NCBI GenBank assembly: GCA_937925715.1
Contig: CALAMG010000025.1
Span: forward strand, 3,653 to 67,652
Reading direction: 5' to 3'
DNA: 64,000 bases
DNA from: an uncultured Collinsella sp.
GTDB taxonomy: Bacteria; Actinomycetota; Coriobacteriia; Coriobacteriales; Coriobacteriaceae
In this document: positions 1 through 8,929 of the stretch, one piece after another
Numbering within the stretch: the first letter of the stretch is position 1
Layout of the letters: every line of letters starts with the position of its first letter
Program-made: the position numbers and the translations under genes
The notes under the pieces: model-generated
What the model saw: the letters and a program-made list of their open reading frames with translations, nothing else
What the model was told of the DNA's origin: nothing
The model's database searches: none

Positions 1-220
1 AGGCTCTGTTGTAAGTCGCAGCAGTTCGGAGCCTTCGCAGTTTCGCGAATCTTGTGGTTTTCGCAAGGTGTCTCACGAACAGCTCGAGCTGGCTATACGA
101 CCGGCCTCGCTGATCGCGTTTCAATCACTCGGCTTACGCTCTTCCTTACCTTTCGTGCTGAACAATTTGCGCCTTTCTGTAACACTCTGCATCGCGGAGC
201 AGAAGACCGCTCTGTCAAAC

Positions 221-235
221 GTTACAATTTGTAAC
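221..235. promoter_or_regulatory. Near-perfect palindrome before first degV gene
   Basis: The 15-mer GTTACAATTTGTAAC reads almost identically on both strands (14 of 15 bases) and ends 20 bases before the chosen degV start. Its position suggests a repressor or activator site. No regulator gene lies beside it. The rest of positions 1-220 holds no gene I can support. Confidence 0.4.
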
Positions 236-255
236 AGATGAAGTCAGGAGGCAGC

Positions 256-1164
256 ATGCGCACAGCGGTGATAACGGATACGAATAGCGGGATATCGACC
301 GAGGAAGCGGCGGAGATGGGCATTCGCTCCATCTCGATGCCCGTGCTGATAGATGGGGAGATCTATCTTGAAGGGGTCGATCTTGGAAGCGAGAGTTTCT
401 TCACGAGCCTGACCGAGGGCAAAGCGGTAACGACCTCGCAGCCTTCCCCAGGGGTCGTGTGCTCTGCATGGGAAGAGGCTTTGAACGAGGGGTTCGATAA
501 CGTGGTCTACTTGCCGATGTCTTCGGGACTCAGCCATTCCTGCGAATCCGCCCAGCTTGCTGCCGCCAACTATTCAGGGCGTGTTGCGGTGACCTTGCGA
601 GCAGCCGTTGAAGATGCGCTTGCGATGGCGAATCAGGGAATGCCAGCGGCTCATATCAAGTCGGAGCTTGAGCGAAGGGCGAAGCTTTCGAGCATCTATC
701 TCGCTGTCGATGATCTGGGCTATCTGGTGCGCGGCGGAAGGGTCACGCCTGCTGCTGCGGCGCTTGCTTCTGTGCTGAAAGTAAGGCCTGTTCTGTCGAT
801 CCGAACGGGTCAGATCGAGCCGTTCTCTAAGGAGCGAGGCATGAAGAAGGCGGTGGCGAAGATGTTCTCAGCAGCCAAACACGATGCCAAGAAAGAGTTC
901 GATCTCAAAGAGGACGAGCTGGTGGTGGGGGTTGCGAGCGCGGGGATAGACCCTGAGCGCGAGTTGGAGTATCTCGAGCGAGCAAAAGCGGAGTTCCCTG
1001 ATGCAAAGGTGTTCTTCAACAGGCTTCCCTTCTCTGTTGCGGTGCACACGGGACCCGGCGCGCTCGGCATTGGCATCCATGCGCGTCCGAAACAGTTGGC
1101 AAATCTGGATTCGTCGAGCGCTGAGCAGCAGGGCAGCGCTCAGGCCGAAGCGAATGCGCAATGA
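256..1164 (+). CDS. DegV family fatty-acid-binding protein (first copy)
   Basis: 302 residues. DegV-fold proteins bind a fatty acid between two domains; in Gram-positive bacteria the FakB type presents it to the FakA kinase for phospholipid synthesis. The N-terminus TAVITDTNSG matches the family's V-x-D-S/T-x-S/T opening, and the middle carries the family signature around D-D-L-x-Y-L-x-x-G-G-R (residues about 154-164). A start at 256 is preferred over 238 because AGGAGG lies at 246-251. A second DegV gene follows 53 bases after the stop, so the two are probably cotranscribed. No fakA is in the window. The C-terminal 20 residues are Ala/Gln/Ser-rich and probably disordered. Family assignment is firm; the lipid bound is unknown. 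Confidence 0.9.
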   Translation: MRTAVITDTNSGISTEEAAEMGIRSISMPVLIDGEIYLEGVDLGSESFFTSLTEGKAVTTSQPSPGVVCSAWEEALNEGFDNVVYLPMSSGLSHSCESAQLAAANYSGRVAVTLRAAVEDALAMANQGMPAAHIKSELERRAKLSSIYLAVDDLGYLVRGGRVTPAAAALASVLKVRPVLSIRTGQIEPFSKERGMKKAVAKMFSAAKHDAKKEFDLKEDELVVGVASAGIDPERELEYLERAKAEFPDAKVFFNRLPFSVAVHTGPGALGIGIHARPKQLANLDSSSAEQQGSAQAEANAQ

Positions 1165-1217
1165 ATAGCCTGAAACGAATTGACCGATCTAAAACTTCTT
1201 TTGAAGGAGCTTAGCCT

Positions 1218-2114
1218 ATGATTCGCATCATCACTGATTCCACTTCATCACTTCAGAAAGATCTGCGTGAGAAACTCGGCATCCATCTGCTCAACCTTGT
1301 GGTCAACCGTGGTGGAGTTAGTCACGTGGAAGGCGAGATGGACCTCGATGCGTTCTATGCTGATATCTACGAGATGGCCGATGATATTCCCACATCAAGC
1401 CAGCCTTCAGCGTTGAGCATAGAGGCTGCGCTTGAGGAGGCAGCCGCAGCAGGCGATGAAGTGCTTGGAATCTTCATCAGTGGCAGGATGTCAGGCACGT
1501 TCGAGGGAGTTGCGCGCGCGGCGAGAGAAACTACCAAGCGTCATCCCGATTTCAAGTATGCGCTCATCGACAGCATGACCAATTGCATGGAGCTAGGCTG
1601 GGCAGTCGTTGCAGCATGTGAGGCGCGTGATGCGGGCGGAAGTCTTGAGGAGTGTGTCGAAGCGGCCACACGTGCGATGTCTTCGACGCGTTTCATCTTC
1701 GCGCCTGAGTCGCTCAAATTTCTGGAGAAGGGCGGCAGGATAGGGAAGGCTTCTGCTCTGTTGGGCAACATGTTGAACATCTCACCTATCCTTACGGTGA
1801 AGAATGGAGAAGCTGCAACATTTTCCAAGGTGAGAACCCAAAAGAAAGCGCTTGCCAAGATGGTCGACGTGTTCAAGCGCGATGTGGAGAATCATGGGCT
1901 GCGCAATGTTGCCGTTCACTATATCGGCTCGTGCGTTCCTGCGTTCGAGTGGGCACGCGATGTGATCGATCCCTTGGTGGGGAAGACCGTGATGGTGCTT
2001 CCTGCAAGCCCCGTGATCGGCGTGCATGTGGGTCCTGCTATGGGACTTGCCTACGAATGCGCTGCGCCGATCGAAGGCAAGTTCGTAACTTTGCCCGAGA
2101 TCATTGCTTCGTAG
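1218..2114 (+). CDS. DegV family fatty-acid-binding protein (second copy)
   Basis: 298 residues. It opens with IRIITDSTSSL, the standard DegV motif, and carries F-L-x-K-G-G-R-I-G-K-A near residue 170 and a V-G-V-H-x-G-P-A-like C-terminal motif (HVGPAMG), both typical of the fold. AAGGAG at about 1202-1207 supports this start. It is divergent in sequence from its upstream neighbour, so the pair may bind different acyl chains, as FakB1 and FakB2 do in Staphylococcus (established for that organism, inferred here). The pair is tandem, same strand, 53 bases apart. Confidence 0.9.
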   Translation: MIRIITDSTSSLQKDLREKLGIHLLNLVVNRGGVSHVEGEMDLDAFYADIYEMADDIPTSSQPSALSIEAALEEAAAAGDEVLGIFISGRMSGTFEGVARAARETTKRHPDFKYALIDSMTNCMELGWAVVAACEARDAGGSLEECVEAATRAMSSTRFIFAPESLKFLEKGGRIGKASALLGNMLNISPILTVKNGEAATFSKVRTQKKALAKMVDVFKRDVENHGLRNVAVHYIGSCVPAFEWARDVIDPLVGKTVMVLPASPVIGVHVGPAMGLAYECAAPIEGKFVTLPEIIAS

Positions 2115-2323
2115 TTGCTCTTACTCCCGTACCGCAAGACAGCTTTGGCGCGAGTTCGCTCGCTCAGCGCATTCCGAGGCGATTGTTGCCTTCTTACAAT
2201 CCCGTCATAAACCGCACAGCGTGCCTTCTGGGCGCTAGACTGCATCGTGTAGTTAGGTGTCTTGGATGATTCGTTGCCTTCAGCGAATTCCAGGAAAGCG
2301 CATGGCGAAAGGCGGTGGAGTAG

Positions 2324-3349
2324 ATGGGCGCTCTAGGCTCTTTTCTCTCGAGCTTCTCTGAAAGCTTCACGGCTGCGGTGATCATGTGGCCCTTCCTGTC
2401 CTTCCTTCTTACCATGCCCATCTTGGCTTTCCTCTATCATCGTGATGGAAGGCTGCGCTTCGCATCAGCGGCGGCCGCTTATTGCAGTGTGCTCTATCTG
2501 GCGGGATTGGCTTGTTTCACGCTCTATCCGCTTCCAACAGGCGATGCGGGACCAGGTATCACCTATGGCATTCCGCCCCAGTTCAATCCGCTCAATTTCA
2601 TCTTTGACATCGTGAAGGATGGGTGGAAAGCAGTATTCCAGACGCTCTTCAACGTGGTGCTCTTCTTACCGTTAGGCTTCATCGCAGGGCGGTTCTTGCA
2701 GATGAAGCTGCCTGCTGCGACCATCTTGGTGCTTGTCGTGAGCTGCTTGATCGAGACCGCATAACTCACAGGACTTTTTGGCATCTACCCTTATGCTTAC
2801 CGCACCTTCGAAGTGGACGATATCATCTTCAACACCTTAGGTGGCGTGTTGGGGTGGTTCTGCGCAAAGCTCTTCGCGCGAGCGCTGCCACAAGCACCGG
2901 TCGGCTCGCCCGAGATTACGCATGATCCAGGGCTGATCCGACGGGTCGTTGCCCTTTGGATCGACCTCATCCTGATCGCGCTGGTAACGTTTGGCCCGTG
3001 GATGTTTTTCGACCTTGCCAGCGAAGTGCTCTTTGACAAGGCGTTTTCTCTTTTCGGAATGAATGCTGTTCAGACGGAGAGCGTATTGGCTATGGCGTGC
3101 TTCGTGATCGCTTTCAGTGGGGCCGAACTCGTCTTTCCTTGGGCGAAGAGCGGCAGCACGCCAGGCGGTCTTATCGTGCGGATGAGCTTTGAGACGCGAG
3201 AGCGTTCGGGAGGTAAGCGGGTGCTGTTCTACCTGGTGCGCGGGGCGTTCCTGATCGCGCTCTTCGCACTTCCTCAGATCGTGGTCTTGTTCACGCTGGT
3301 CTTCTATCTCATCACCCGCAAGATGCCCTATGACTATCTGCCCGGATAA
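2324..3349 (+). pseudogene. VanZ-RDD membrane protein gene interrupted by in-frame TAA
   Basis: A single reading frame runs from 2324 to 3349 except for one TAA at 2762-2764. The first part (146 codons) has hydrophobic helices and the VanZ pattern G-I-P-x-x-F-N-x-x-N-F-I-F-D and L-F-N-V-V-L-F-L-P-L-G-F. The part after the stop continues without any shift: a short loop, then V-D-D-I-I-F-N-T-L-G-G, the VanZ family's C-terminal signature, followed by an RDD-like domain (R-R-V-V-A-L-W-I-D and two helices). The stop falls just after I-E-T-A, where VanZ proteins have a conserved Gln, so CAA to TAA is the simplest explanation. It is either a recent nonsense mutation or a sequence error. VanZ relatives are linked to glycopeptide/lipoglycopeptide tolerance. 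Confidence 0.85.
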
Positions 3350-3424
3350 TACTGGCTTGCTCCTGGCGGTAGGGGCAAACTGCATAGCTGCCTTTATTCG
3401 GTGGTAGCCTGATCGCTCATCCTC

Positions 3425-3430
3425 TATAAT
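3425..3430 (+). promoter_or_regulatory. -10 element for the aldo/keto reductase gene
   Basis: A perfect TATAAT lies 42 bases before the start codon, with AAGGAG just upstream of the ATG. No good -35 hexamer is visible at the usual distance (TGGTAG at 3402-3407), so the promoter may need an activator. Confidence 0.5.
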
Positions 3431-3472
3431 AGTTCCATCAAACGACACTATGTCACTTAAAGGAGTGTTCGC

Positions 3473-4612
3473 ATGAACTATCGGAAGCTTGGCAAGACGG
3501 GACTTATGGTCAGCGAGATCGGGTTTGGCCCTGAGTGGATGACGGGAACGCCGGAAGAAACGCGCGCCATCGCTGAGGTGCTGCGTGAAGCAGGCGTGAA
3601 CTATTTGGACTGCTGGATGCCAGATCCTCATATTCGTGCGAATCTTGGCTACGCCATGAAGGGCCACACGGATGAATGGATCGTTCAGGGGCATATTGGT
3701 GCTTGCTGGGTGGATGGGCAATATCTTCGCAGCCGTGATGTGGCATTGGCAAAACCTGCCTTCGAAGATGAGCTTGCGCTGCTCGGTGTTGACTACTTCG
3801 AAGTAGGCATGATGCACTATATCGACAGCGTAGATGAGTTTCGTGCCTGCTTGGATGGTTCCTATTATGAGTATGTGCAAGAGCTGTTGAGCGCTGGAAC
3901 CATCCGCCACATTGGTCTTTCAACTCATAACCCTGAAGTTGCCCTTGAGGCAGCGCGCAGGGAAGTGGTGGAGGTCATCATGTTCTCGATCAACCCCGCC
4001 TTCGATCTGATGCCTGCTTCTGAAGACGTGAACGATCTGTTCGGGGATTTCGAAGAGGCGGGCGAGCAAATGGAGCCTTTGCGTGCCGAACTCTATAGCT
4101 TGTGCGAAGAGAAGGAGATCGCGCTCACGGTGATGAAGCCGTATGCCGGTGGTCGTTTGCTCATGGATGAGCAGTCACCGTTTGGTAGGGCGCTCACTCC
4201 TGTTCAGTGCATCCATTATTGTCTGACGCGTCCTGCGGTCGCTTCTGTTTTGGCAGGATACCAGAGTGTCGAAGAGGCGCAAGCTGCACTCGCTTATGAG
4301 CAGGCAAGCGAAGAGGAGCGCGACTTTGCCCAGGTGATCGCTGATGCCCCTGCGCGCAAAGCATACTTCGGGCAGTGCACGTATTGCGGCCACTGCCAGC
4401 CTTGCGCGGTGGGCATCGATATCGCTACCGTGAACAAATTCGCCGATCTAGCTTTGATCCAGGATACGGTGCCGCAAAGCATTCGTGCGCATTATCTTGA
4501 GCTGGACAAGAATGCTTCCGATTGCATTGCCTGCGGGAATTGTGAGCCTAATTGCCCCTTCGGCGTGAAGATCGTCGAGCGCATGGAAGAGACCGAGCGC
4601 CTGTTTGCGTAA
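3473..4612 (+). CDS. Aldo/keto reductase with C-terminal two-cluster ferredoxin domain
   Basis: 379 residues. The N-terminal 280 residues form an aldo/keto reductase TIM barrel (LGKTGLMVSEIGFG at the start, I-G-L-S-T-H-N near 145, V-M-K-P-Y-A-G-G near 220). The C-terminus has two cysteine sets, C-T-Y-C-G-H-C-Q-P-C near residue 302 and C-I-A-C-G-N-C-E-P-N-C-P near 351, typical of a double [4Fe-4S] domain, so it likely passes electrons between ferredoxin-type carriers and an organic substrate. The stretch that normally carries the catalytic Tyr reads D-C-W-M-P-D, so the canonical tyrosine is not evident and NAD(P)H chemistry may be altered. Monocistronic; AAGGAG precedes the start. Substrate unknown. 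Confidence 0.9.
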   Translation: MNYRKLGKTGLMVSEIGFGPEWMTGTPEETRAIAEVLREAGVNYLDCWMPDPHIRANLGYAMKGHTDEWIVQGHIGACWVDGQYLRSRDVALAKPAFEDELALLGVDYFEVGMMHYIDSVDEFRACLDGSYYEYVQELLSAGTIRHIGLSTHNPEVALEAARREVVEVIMFSINPAFDLMPASEDVNDLFGDFEEAGEQMEPLRAELYSLCEEKEIALTVMKPYAGGRLLMDEQSPFGRALTPVQCIHYCLTRPAVASVLAGYQSVEEAQAALAYEQASEEERDFAQVIADAPARKAYFGQCTYCGHCQPCAVGIDIATVNKFADLALIQDTVPQSIRAHYLELDKNASDCIACGNCEPNCPFGVKIVERMEETERLFA

Positions 4613-4796
4613 ACGAGCTTGCAGAACTGCGTATTCGTAATTCGGTGGTCTGAACTGATCAACGAATTTGCTCGGATCGAGAGTTGGTACTTCAGAGTTT
4701 TTGAAATCGCGTTTATCGCGCGTCACAATGGGTTTTTTATTTGGAGGGAAGGGCAAATTCTTGAAAGAACGGAAGCAATGATAGCTGCGTGTCACC

Positions 4797-5246
4797 TTAT
4801 TTGAGAGAGCTTTCATCATAGGTTAATCCGTATTCATGTTCTAATACGTCCAAAAACTCTTGGGCAGACATAGCTTTTATAGGCGATTTTCCAACCAGCT
4901 CTTTGTCGCGTGTTATCAGATACTTTGCAGGAATATGCTTTGAAGCGTGTGCGATCAAATAATCTTCTATATCGCTCCAGTCGGACTCCAGTGCTCCACG
5001 AAGATCTGCTGCATAGGTGCCACACACCATGAAAATATCCAACGTTGCTAGAAGGGCATGCTTTACCTCTTCTGCTGGAGCATGCTTTCTTAGAACATAA
5101 TAAGCATCAGCATACGACTGCGTGCTTGCCCATATCTGCAGGTCACCAAAAACAGCAGCGATGCATAGTTTCTTAATATCGTTGACGTAAGGTCTCCTGA
5201 CCGCAACAAGATCGATGAGCGCGTTAGTATCAAGCAGTATCTTCAT
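4797..5246 (-). CDS. PIN-domain ribonuclease toxin (VapC-like)
   Basis: 149 residues, the usual size of a PIN toxin. It begins K-I-L-L-D-T-N-A-L-I-D, giving the first acidic active-site residue, has E near residue 90 (L-E-S-D-W-S-D-I-E-D-Y) and a late D in Y-L-I-T-R-D-K-E, matching the D...E...D(x)D metal-binding layout of PIN RNases that cleave tRNA or rRNA. Its start lies inside the end of the upstream antitoxin gene (17-base overlap), as expected for a translationally coupled toxin-antitoxin operon. Composition is more AT-rich than the neighbours, suggesting transfer. Confidence 0.85.
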   Translation of the reverse strand: MKILLDTNALIDLVAVRRPYVNDIKKLCIAAVFGDLQIWASTQSYADAYYVLRKHAPAEEVKHALLATLDIFMVCGTYAADLRGALESDWSDIEDYLIAHASKHIPAKYLITRDKELVGKSPIKAMSAQEFLDVLEHEYGLTYDESSLK

Positions 5247-5544
5247 ATTTATTCGCCCTTACTGCTTGCGCATATCGCTTGTCTGCTTTGATATCATCAG
5301 GAATGTCAAGATCAAGCATGCAGTTCTTAAACATGTTTTTGATCAACTGTTTTTGGTCCTTCGACAGAGCTCGTCTCTTTTGTTTGCTTTTAGACGGGTG
5401 AGCTGTTGGCAAAGCATGCTCTTCAAGAACATATTCAAAAGCAGCATTCACAAGATCGCTCGTGGAAGCCCCAAGTGATGCTAATTGGATGCTCGCCTGC
5501 GAATAGAGAGCATCGGGAATTCGTGCAGAAATCATCTTGCTCAT
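5230..5544 (-). CDS. Ribbon-helix-helix-type antitoxin of the PIN toxin
   Basis: 104 residues from the ATG at 5544, which follows AGGAGGG with good spacing; the longer reading frame starting at 5577 has no such site. The N-terminus M-S-K-M-I-S-A-R-I-P-D-A-L-Y resembles the short beta strand plus helix of ribbon-helix-helix (RelB/DinJ-like) antitoxins, which bind DNA as dimers. The C-terminal half is Lys/Arg-rich and would bind or neutralise the toxin. First gene of the two-gene operon with the PIN protein; autoregulation is expected from the family. Confidence 0.75.
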   Translation of the reverse strand: MSKMISARIPDALYSQASIQLASLGASTSDLVNAAFEYVLEEHALPTAHPSKSKQKRRALSKDQKQLIKNMFKNCMLDLDIPDDIKADKRYAQAVRANKYEDTA

Positions 5545-5704
5545 TGATGCCCTCCTACCATGTATGACGTATGACAATTATATCATATCTTGCATGTCAA
5601 CTCTTTATACAAGACACAAGACGTAAGACGTAGGCCCCCTTTTTGCGCGGAGCCAAAATTCCTGGGAGCATCGCTTGGTCTTGAGGATAACTAGGTCGGT
5701 GCCG

Positions 5705-6136
5705 CTACGAGGTAATGCTCGGGTCGTATTCCTTTAAAAGCTTCAGCAGCTCTTCTGCGTGGGAATGACGCTTTTTGGTAGCTGTTCCCACGATGGCGAT
5801 GGAATCGTAGCTGCCATATTTCTTGAAGAAATCGGGGATCGCGTTATCTGCCTTAAGTTCTGCAGCGTATTTCTTGAAGTATTCTTCGTAGGGCATGCCC
5901 GCATCTAAATAAGCATCCAGCAGCGACTTCGTGGGGGAGTATTCGACATCGTGCACGTAATCGGCATGAGCGATCACGTGGGTGAAGTATTCGAGATCTT
6001 CTTGTTTGGTGAAGCCCGAAAGCTGATTCGTGTTCTTGAGGCGGATGTCGAGTACGAGCGTCGCTTTCCATCCGAGTATCTTGTTGAAGAATTCTTCTGC
6101 GGTTGTTTGATATGCGCTCAGTACGTTGATCTTCAT
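5705..6136 (-). CDS. DUF488 family protein
   Basis: 143 residues. The pattern L-V-L-D-I-R-L-K-N followed by N-Q-L-S-G-F and then Y-x-x-H-V-I-A-H is that of the DUF488 family, small cytosolic proteins of unproven function sometimes found near redox or metal genes. A late I-A-I-V-G-T-A and H-S-H motif is where relatives carry a conserved Cys-x-x-x-x-x-C-H-R; the cysteines are absent here. Transcribed alone, opposite to brnQ, with 357 bases to the brnQ start; that gap shows no other supported gene. Confidence 0.75.
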   Translation of the reverse strand: MKINVLSAYQTTAEEFFNKILGWKATLVLDIRLKNTNQLSGFTKQEDLEYFTHVIAHADYVHDVEYSPTKSLLDAYLDAGMPYEEYFKKYAAELKADNAIPDFFKKYGSYDSIAIVGTATKKRHSHAEELLKLLKEYDPSITS

Positions 6137-6493
6137 TGTTACCCCTCCAGCCGTGCGTTACCAGTTTCGCTCTTGCAAGTCCAACACGTTTCAAGTCTAA
6201 GACACGAGCAAGCTCTAGTTCGACGACGGTAGGTTTGCGTTACGGTCTTGATGATTGCGTGTTACGGAACGCTTCGTAAGAAAGAATCTGGAGAGCGTTT
6301 CATTTTTGTGGCGCGGCAAGACGTTCTGCAGCGCGATGAAAAGAGCGAGCTGCCATCAGGGTTTCCTTATGTTCACAAATCATCGACCGATTGGTTGCGG
6401 CGTCTGAGCTGGTTATTGCTTGTTCTAGAATCAAGGCTGTTCAAGACATTCGGCAATCCAAGGCATCCAACAGCCTGCACAGATGGGTCTAGC

Positions 6494-7804
6494 ATGAGAC
6501 AAATCGGAAGAACAAAGGAAAAGTCGACGCTCGGAAAAGACTCGATCGTGGTCGGGTTCTCGCTCTTCGCGATGTTCTTCGGTGCGGGCAATTTGATATT
6601 CCCCCCAACCTTAGGGCAGTTGAGCGGTGACCTTTGGGCGTGGGGATTGGTCGGATTTCTGCTCGTTGATGCTGTTCTCTCGTGCCTCGGCGTGTTCGTG
6701 GTAAGCCGCCTGGGTGGTCCACGTGGAGCCTTCGACGGGACGCTCGGAAAGATCGGCGGCACGATCCTAACAACGGTGGCTATCTTGTGCCTTTGCGTTG
6801 TCTTCGCCATGCCACGTACGGCTGCTACCACCTTCGAACTGTCGGTCGCGCCCTATCTTGGCGAAGACGAGAATTCCTTTTTGGTTCCATTCTCTATCTT
6901 GTTCTTCGTGATCGTGTACCTGCTCACCTGCAGGAAGTCGCGGGTAGTTGATATCATCGGCAAGTTCTTCACGCCGACATTGCTAGTCGGTGTACTCGTG
7001 CTGATCGTGGCTGGGATCGTTGCTCCTATAGGAGAGATTCAGCCACCTCAAACGGATTATGTATTCCAGGAAGGCATTCGCTCGGGTTACCAGACCATGG
7101 ATGTTCTCGGGGTCGCAGCGTTTTCCATTATCATCCTGGATTCTGCTGTTGTGAAGGGCTACACCGATCCCGGTAGGAGTTCGGCGCTTCTTGCGCGTGC
7201 GAGCATCGGGGCAGTAGTGATGCTCGGGCTGGTCTATGGCGGATTGACCTACCTCGGCGCGACGTCGGTGTCGCTGGGGACGGGCATGTCGCAGGTTGGA
7301 CTGCTCGTTGCTATCGTTGAGAGCGTTTTGGGAGATGCGGGCAAGATCCTATTGAGTGCGATCGTGGCGCTTGCGTGCGTGACCACAGCTGTTGCGCTGG
7401 TAAGCTCGGCTGCGGATTTCTTCAGTCGGCTGTTCAAGAACAAGATATCCTACCAGGCGCTTTTGATCATAGACTGCGTGATAGGAGCGCTGATCTGCGA
7501 TATCGGCCTCGATAACATCATCCGCTTTGCCGATCCGGTGCTGGGCGTGGTGTACCCACCCTTCATCACCGTGGTGGTGCTTCTGGTCTTCAGGAAGCAG
7601 ATCAAGCTGCGCGAAGTCTACCAAGGGGCTGCCATAGGTGCGCTCGTGGGAGGGGTCGTGGTTGAGCTTGCCGTGACCAATGTGGCTACCATCGTTCCGC
7701 TTGAGTTGCTCCCGCTTTCTTCGATGGGCTTTGGCTGGATCGTGTTCGCTCTAATGGGCGCCTTGGTCGGAATGGTGGTGGGCCTTACCAGGCGCAAAGC
7801 GTGA
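6494..7804 (+). CDS. brnQ: Branched-chain amino acid:cation symporter BrnQ
   Basis: 436 residues from the ATG at 6494. The start S-I-V-V-G-F-S-L-F-A-M-F-F-G-A-G-N-L-I-F-P-P is the signature of the LivII/BrnQ family, which takes up Leu, Ile and Val with Na+ or H+ across the cytoplasmic membrane. About twelve hydrophobic segments follow to the end. The frame is open upstream to 6248, but those 82 codons are not hydrophobic, do not resemble the family, and contain no better start; no strong ribosome site precedes 6494, so the exact start is uncertain. Monocistronic. Confidence 0.92.
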   Translation: MRQIGRTKEKSTLGKDSIVVGFSLFAMFFGAGNLIFPPTLGQLSGDLWAWGLVGFLLVDAVLSCLGVFVVSRLGGPRGAFDGTLGKIGGTILTTVAILCLCVVFAMPRTAATTFELSVAPYLGEDENSFLVPFSILFFVIVYLLTCRKSRVVDIIGKFFTPTLLVGVLVLIVAGIVAPIGEIQPPQTDYVFQEGIRSGYQTMDVLGVAAFSIIILDSAVVKGYTDPGRSSALLARASIGAVVMLGLVYGGLTYLGATSVSLGTGMSQVGLLVAIVESVLGDAGKILLSAIVALACVTTAVALVSSAADFFSRLFKNKISYQALLIIDCVIGALICDIGLDNIIRFADPVLGVVYPPFITVVVLLVFRKQIKLREVYQGAAIGALVGGVVVELAVTNVATIVPLELLPLSSMGFGWIVFALMGALVGMVVGLTRRKA

Positions 7805-7852
7805 ATTGGCTTACAATGAGGTCAGTCAAGAATTCACTCCGCAAGGATCAAC

Positions 7853-8779
7853 ATGACGAACAATACGCCACCCGAACCGCCAAAACAACCTAAGCCTTCA
7901 GTTGTTGTATCGTCCTCGAAGGCCGAGCGGATCTTCCTGATCATTTCGTGCATCTGCGTTATTGGTGGGGCTGTGCTCTTCATCTACGGCGAACAAGCCG
8001 TAGGAATCGGACAGGAAGGCGTGGTGAACAAATTCCTGGGGAGCCTTGGAATGGCAGTGGCAAGCATCGGCATGTTCATTGTAGGTTGCTTTTTCGTGAA
8101 ACGCATCGTGCTCGACCTCAAGTCTATGAGTACAAGTGAGCGCTCAGAAACACGAAAGGCCTTCGTAAGGCAGCTTTCGATCGCAGCTCTTAACGTTCTT
8201 GTGTATGGCACGCTGTTCATCCTGTCCTTGGGAAGTCTTACTGCATTAGACGGCGCAAGTGTGGGAACGTACTTCGTTGTATTCGCGGTGTGGGCTGCTT
8301 GCATAGCATCATTCGTTTTTTACCGGCGGCATCGAAAGAAGCATAAGGTTTCCTATGAGCTTCTTAAGCAACCTGCGATAACGGTATTTCTCTTTTTGTT
8401 TGCAGCTGTGATGCTTGCTGTATTTATCAGGTCTGACGCTCCTGATTCCTTTCAGGATCTGATCGAGGGTCCTGAAACAGCCGAGGTGCTTTTGGTTGAA
8501 GCTGATATCGATCATCCATCTGCTCGTTATAGTGCGATCATGCAAGATCAGCATGTACTTACATTCTGTACTGCTGACGAAGAGTGCATTGTGCTCGTTG
8601 TGCCAGAAAAAGATATTGCAGCGGCTAAAGTGATCAACGACTATGGGAACTTTGTGCACCTTACTTATTATCCGCGCACCCAAGTGTTCTGCGAAGCAAC
8701 GCCTTGGGAAACTGGGGTGCAGGATATGGGCCCTGATCTGCTTGAGAGGTTGGTTGAAGAATACGATTTCGAGCTGTAA
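7853..8779 (+). CDS. Four-helix membrane protein, unrecognised
   Basis: 308 residues. A short Pro/Lys-rich cytoplasmic tail is followed by two hydrophobic segments (about 27-45 and 65-83), two more near 110-155, and a fifth short one near 175-192, then a soluble C-terminal domain of about 115 residues rich in acidic residues (V-L-L-V-E-A-D-I-D, E-E-C-I-V-L-V-V). I recognise no family. AAGGATCAAC precedes the ATG, and TACAAT at about 7812 could be a -10. It stands between brnQ and the convergent hsmA; the 150 bases after it hold nothing I can call. Confidence 0.7.
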   Translation: MTNNTPPEPPKQPKPSVVVSSSKAERIFLIISCICVIGGAVLFIYGEQAVGIGQEGVVNKFLGSLGMAVASIGMFIVGCFFVKRIVLDLKSMSTSERSETRKAFVRQLSIAALNVLVYGTLFILSLGSLTALDGASVGTYFVVFAVWAACIASFVFYRRHRKKHKVSYELLKQPAITVFLFLFAAVMLAVFIRSDAPDSFQDLIEGPETAEVLLVEADIDHPSARYSAIMQDQHVLTFCTADEECIVLVVPEKDIAAAKVINDYGNFVHLTYYPRTQVFCEATPWETGVQDMGPDLLERLVEEYDFEL

Positions 8780-8929
8780 GAGGATCTGAACAGGAATAGC
8801 TAATGGACGAACAGCGCAAACGAGAACTGAAGGAAACGTATCGCAACAGTCAACCTTTGTCTCGAGCGTGACCCGAACGCCTCGCTCTTGTGGAAGTAAC
8901 AAGACGTTCGGGTTGACAGAAGACGCATC

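Noticed and set aside
52..234. 60-codon frame at the left edge
   Set aside because: No ribosome site, no conserved pattern, and it runs through the palindrome before degV.
2837..3910. 357-codon minus-strand frame
   Set aside because: Antisense to the VanZ-RDD and aldo/keto reductase genes, without motifs.
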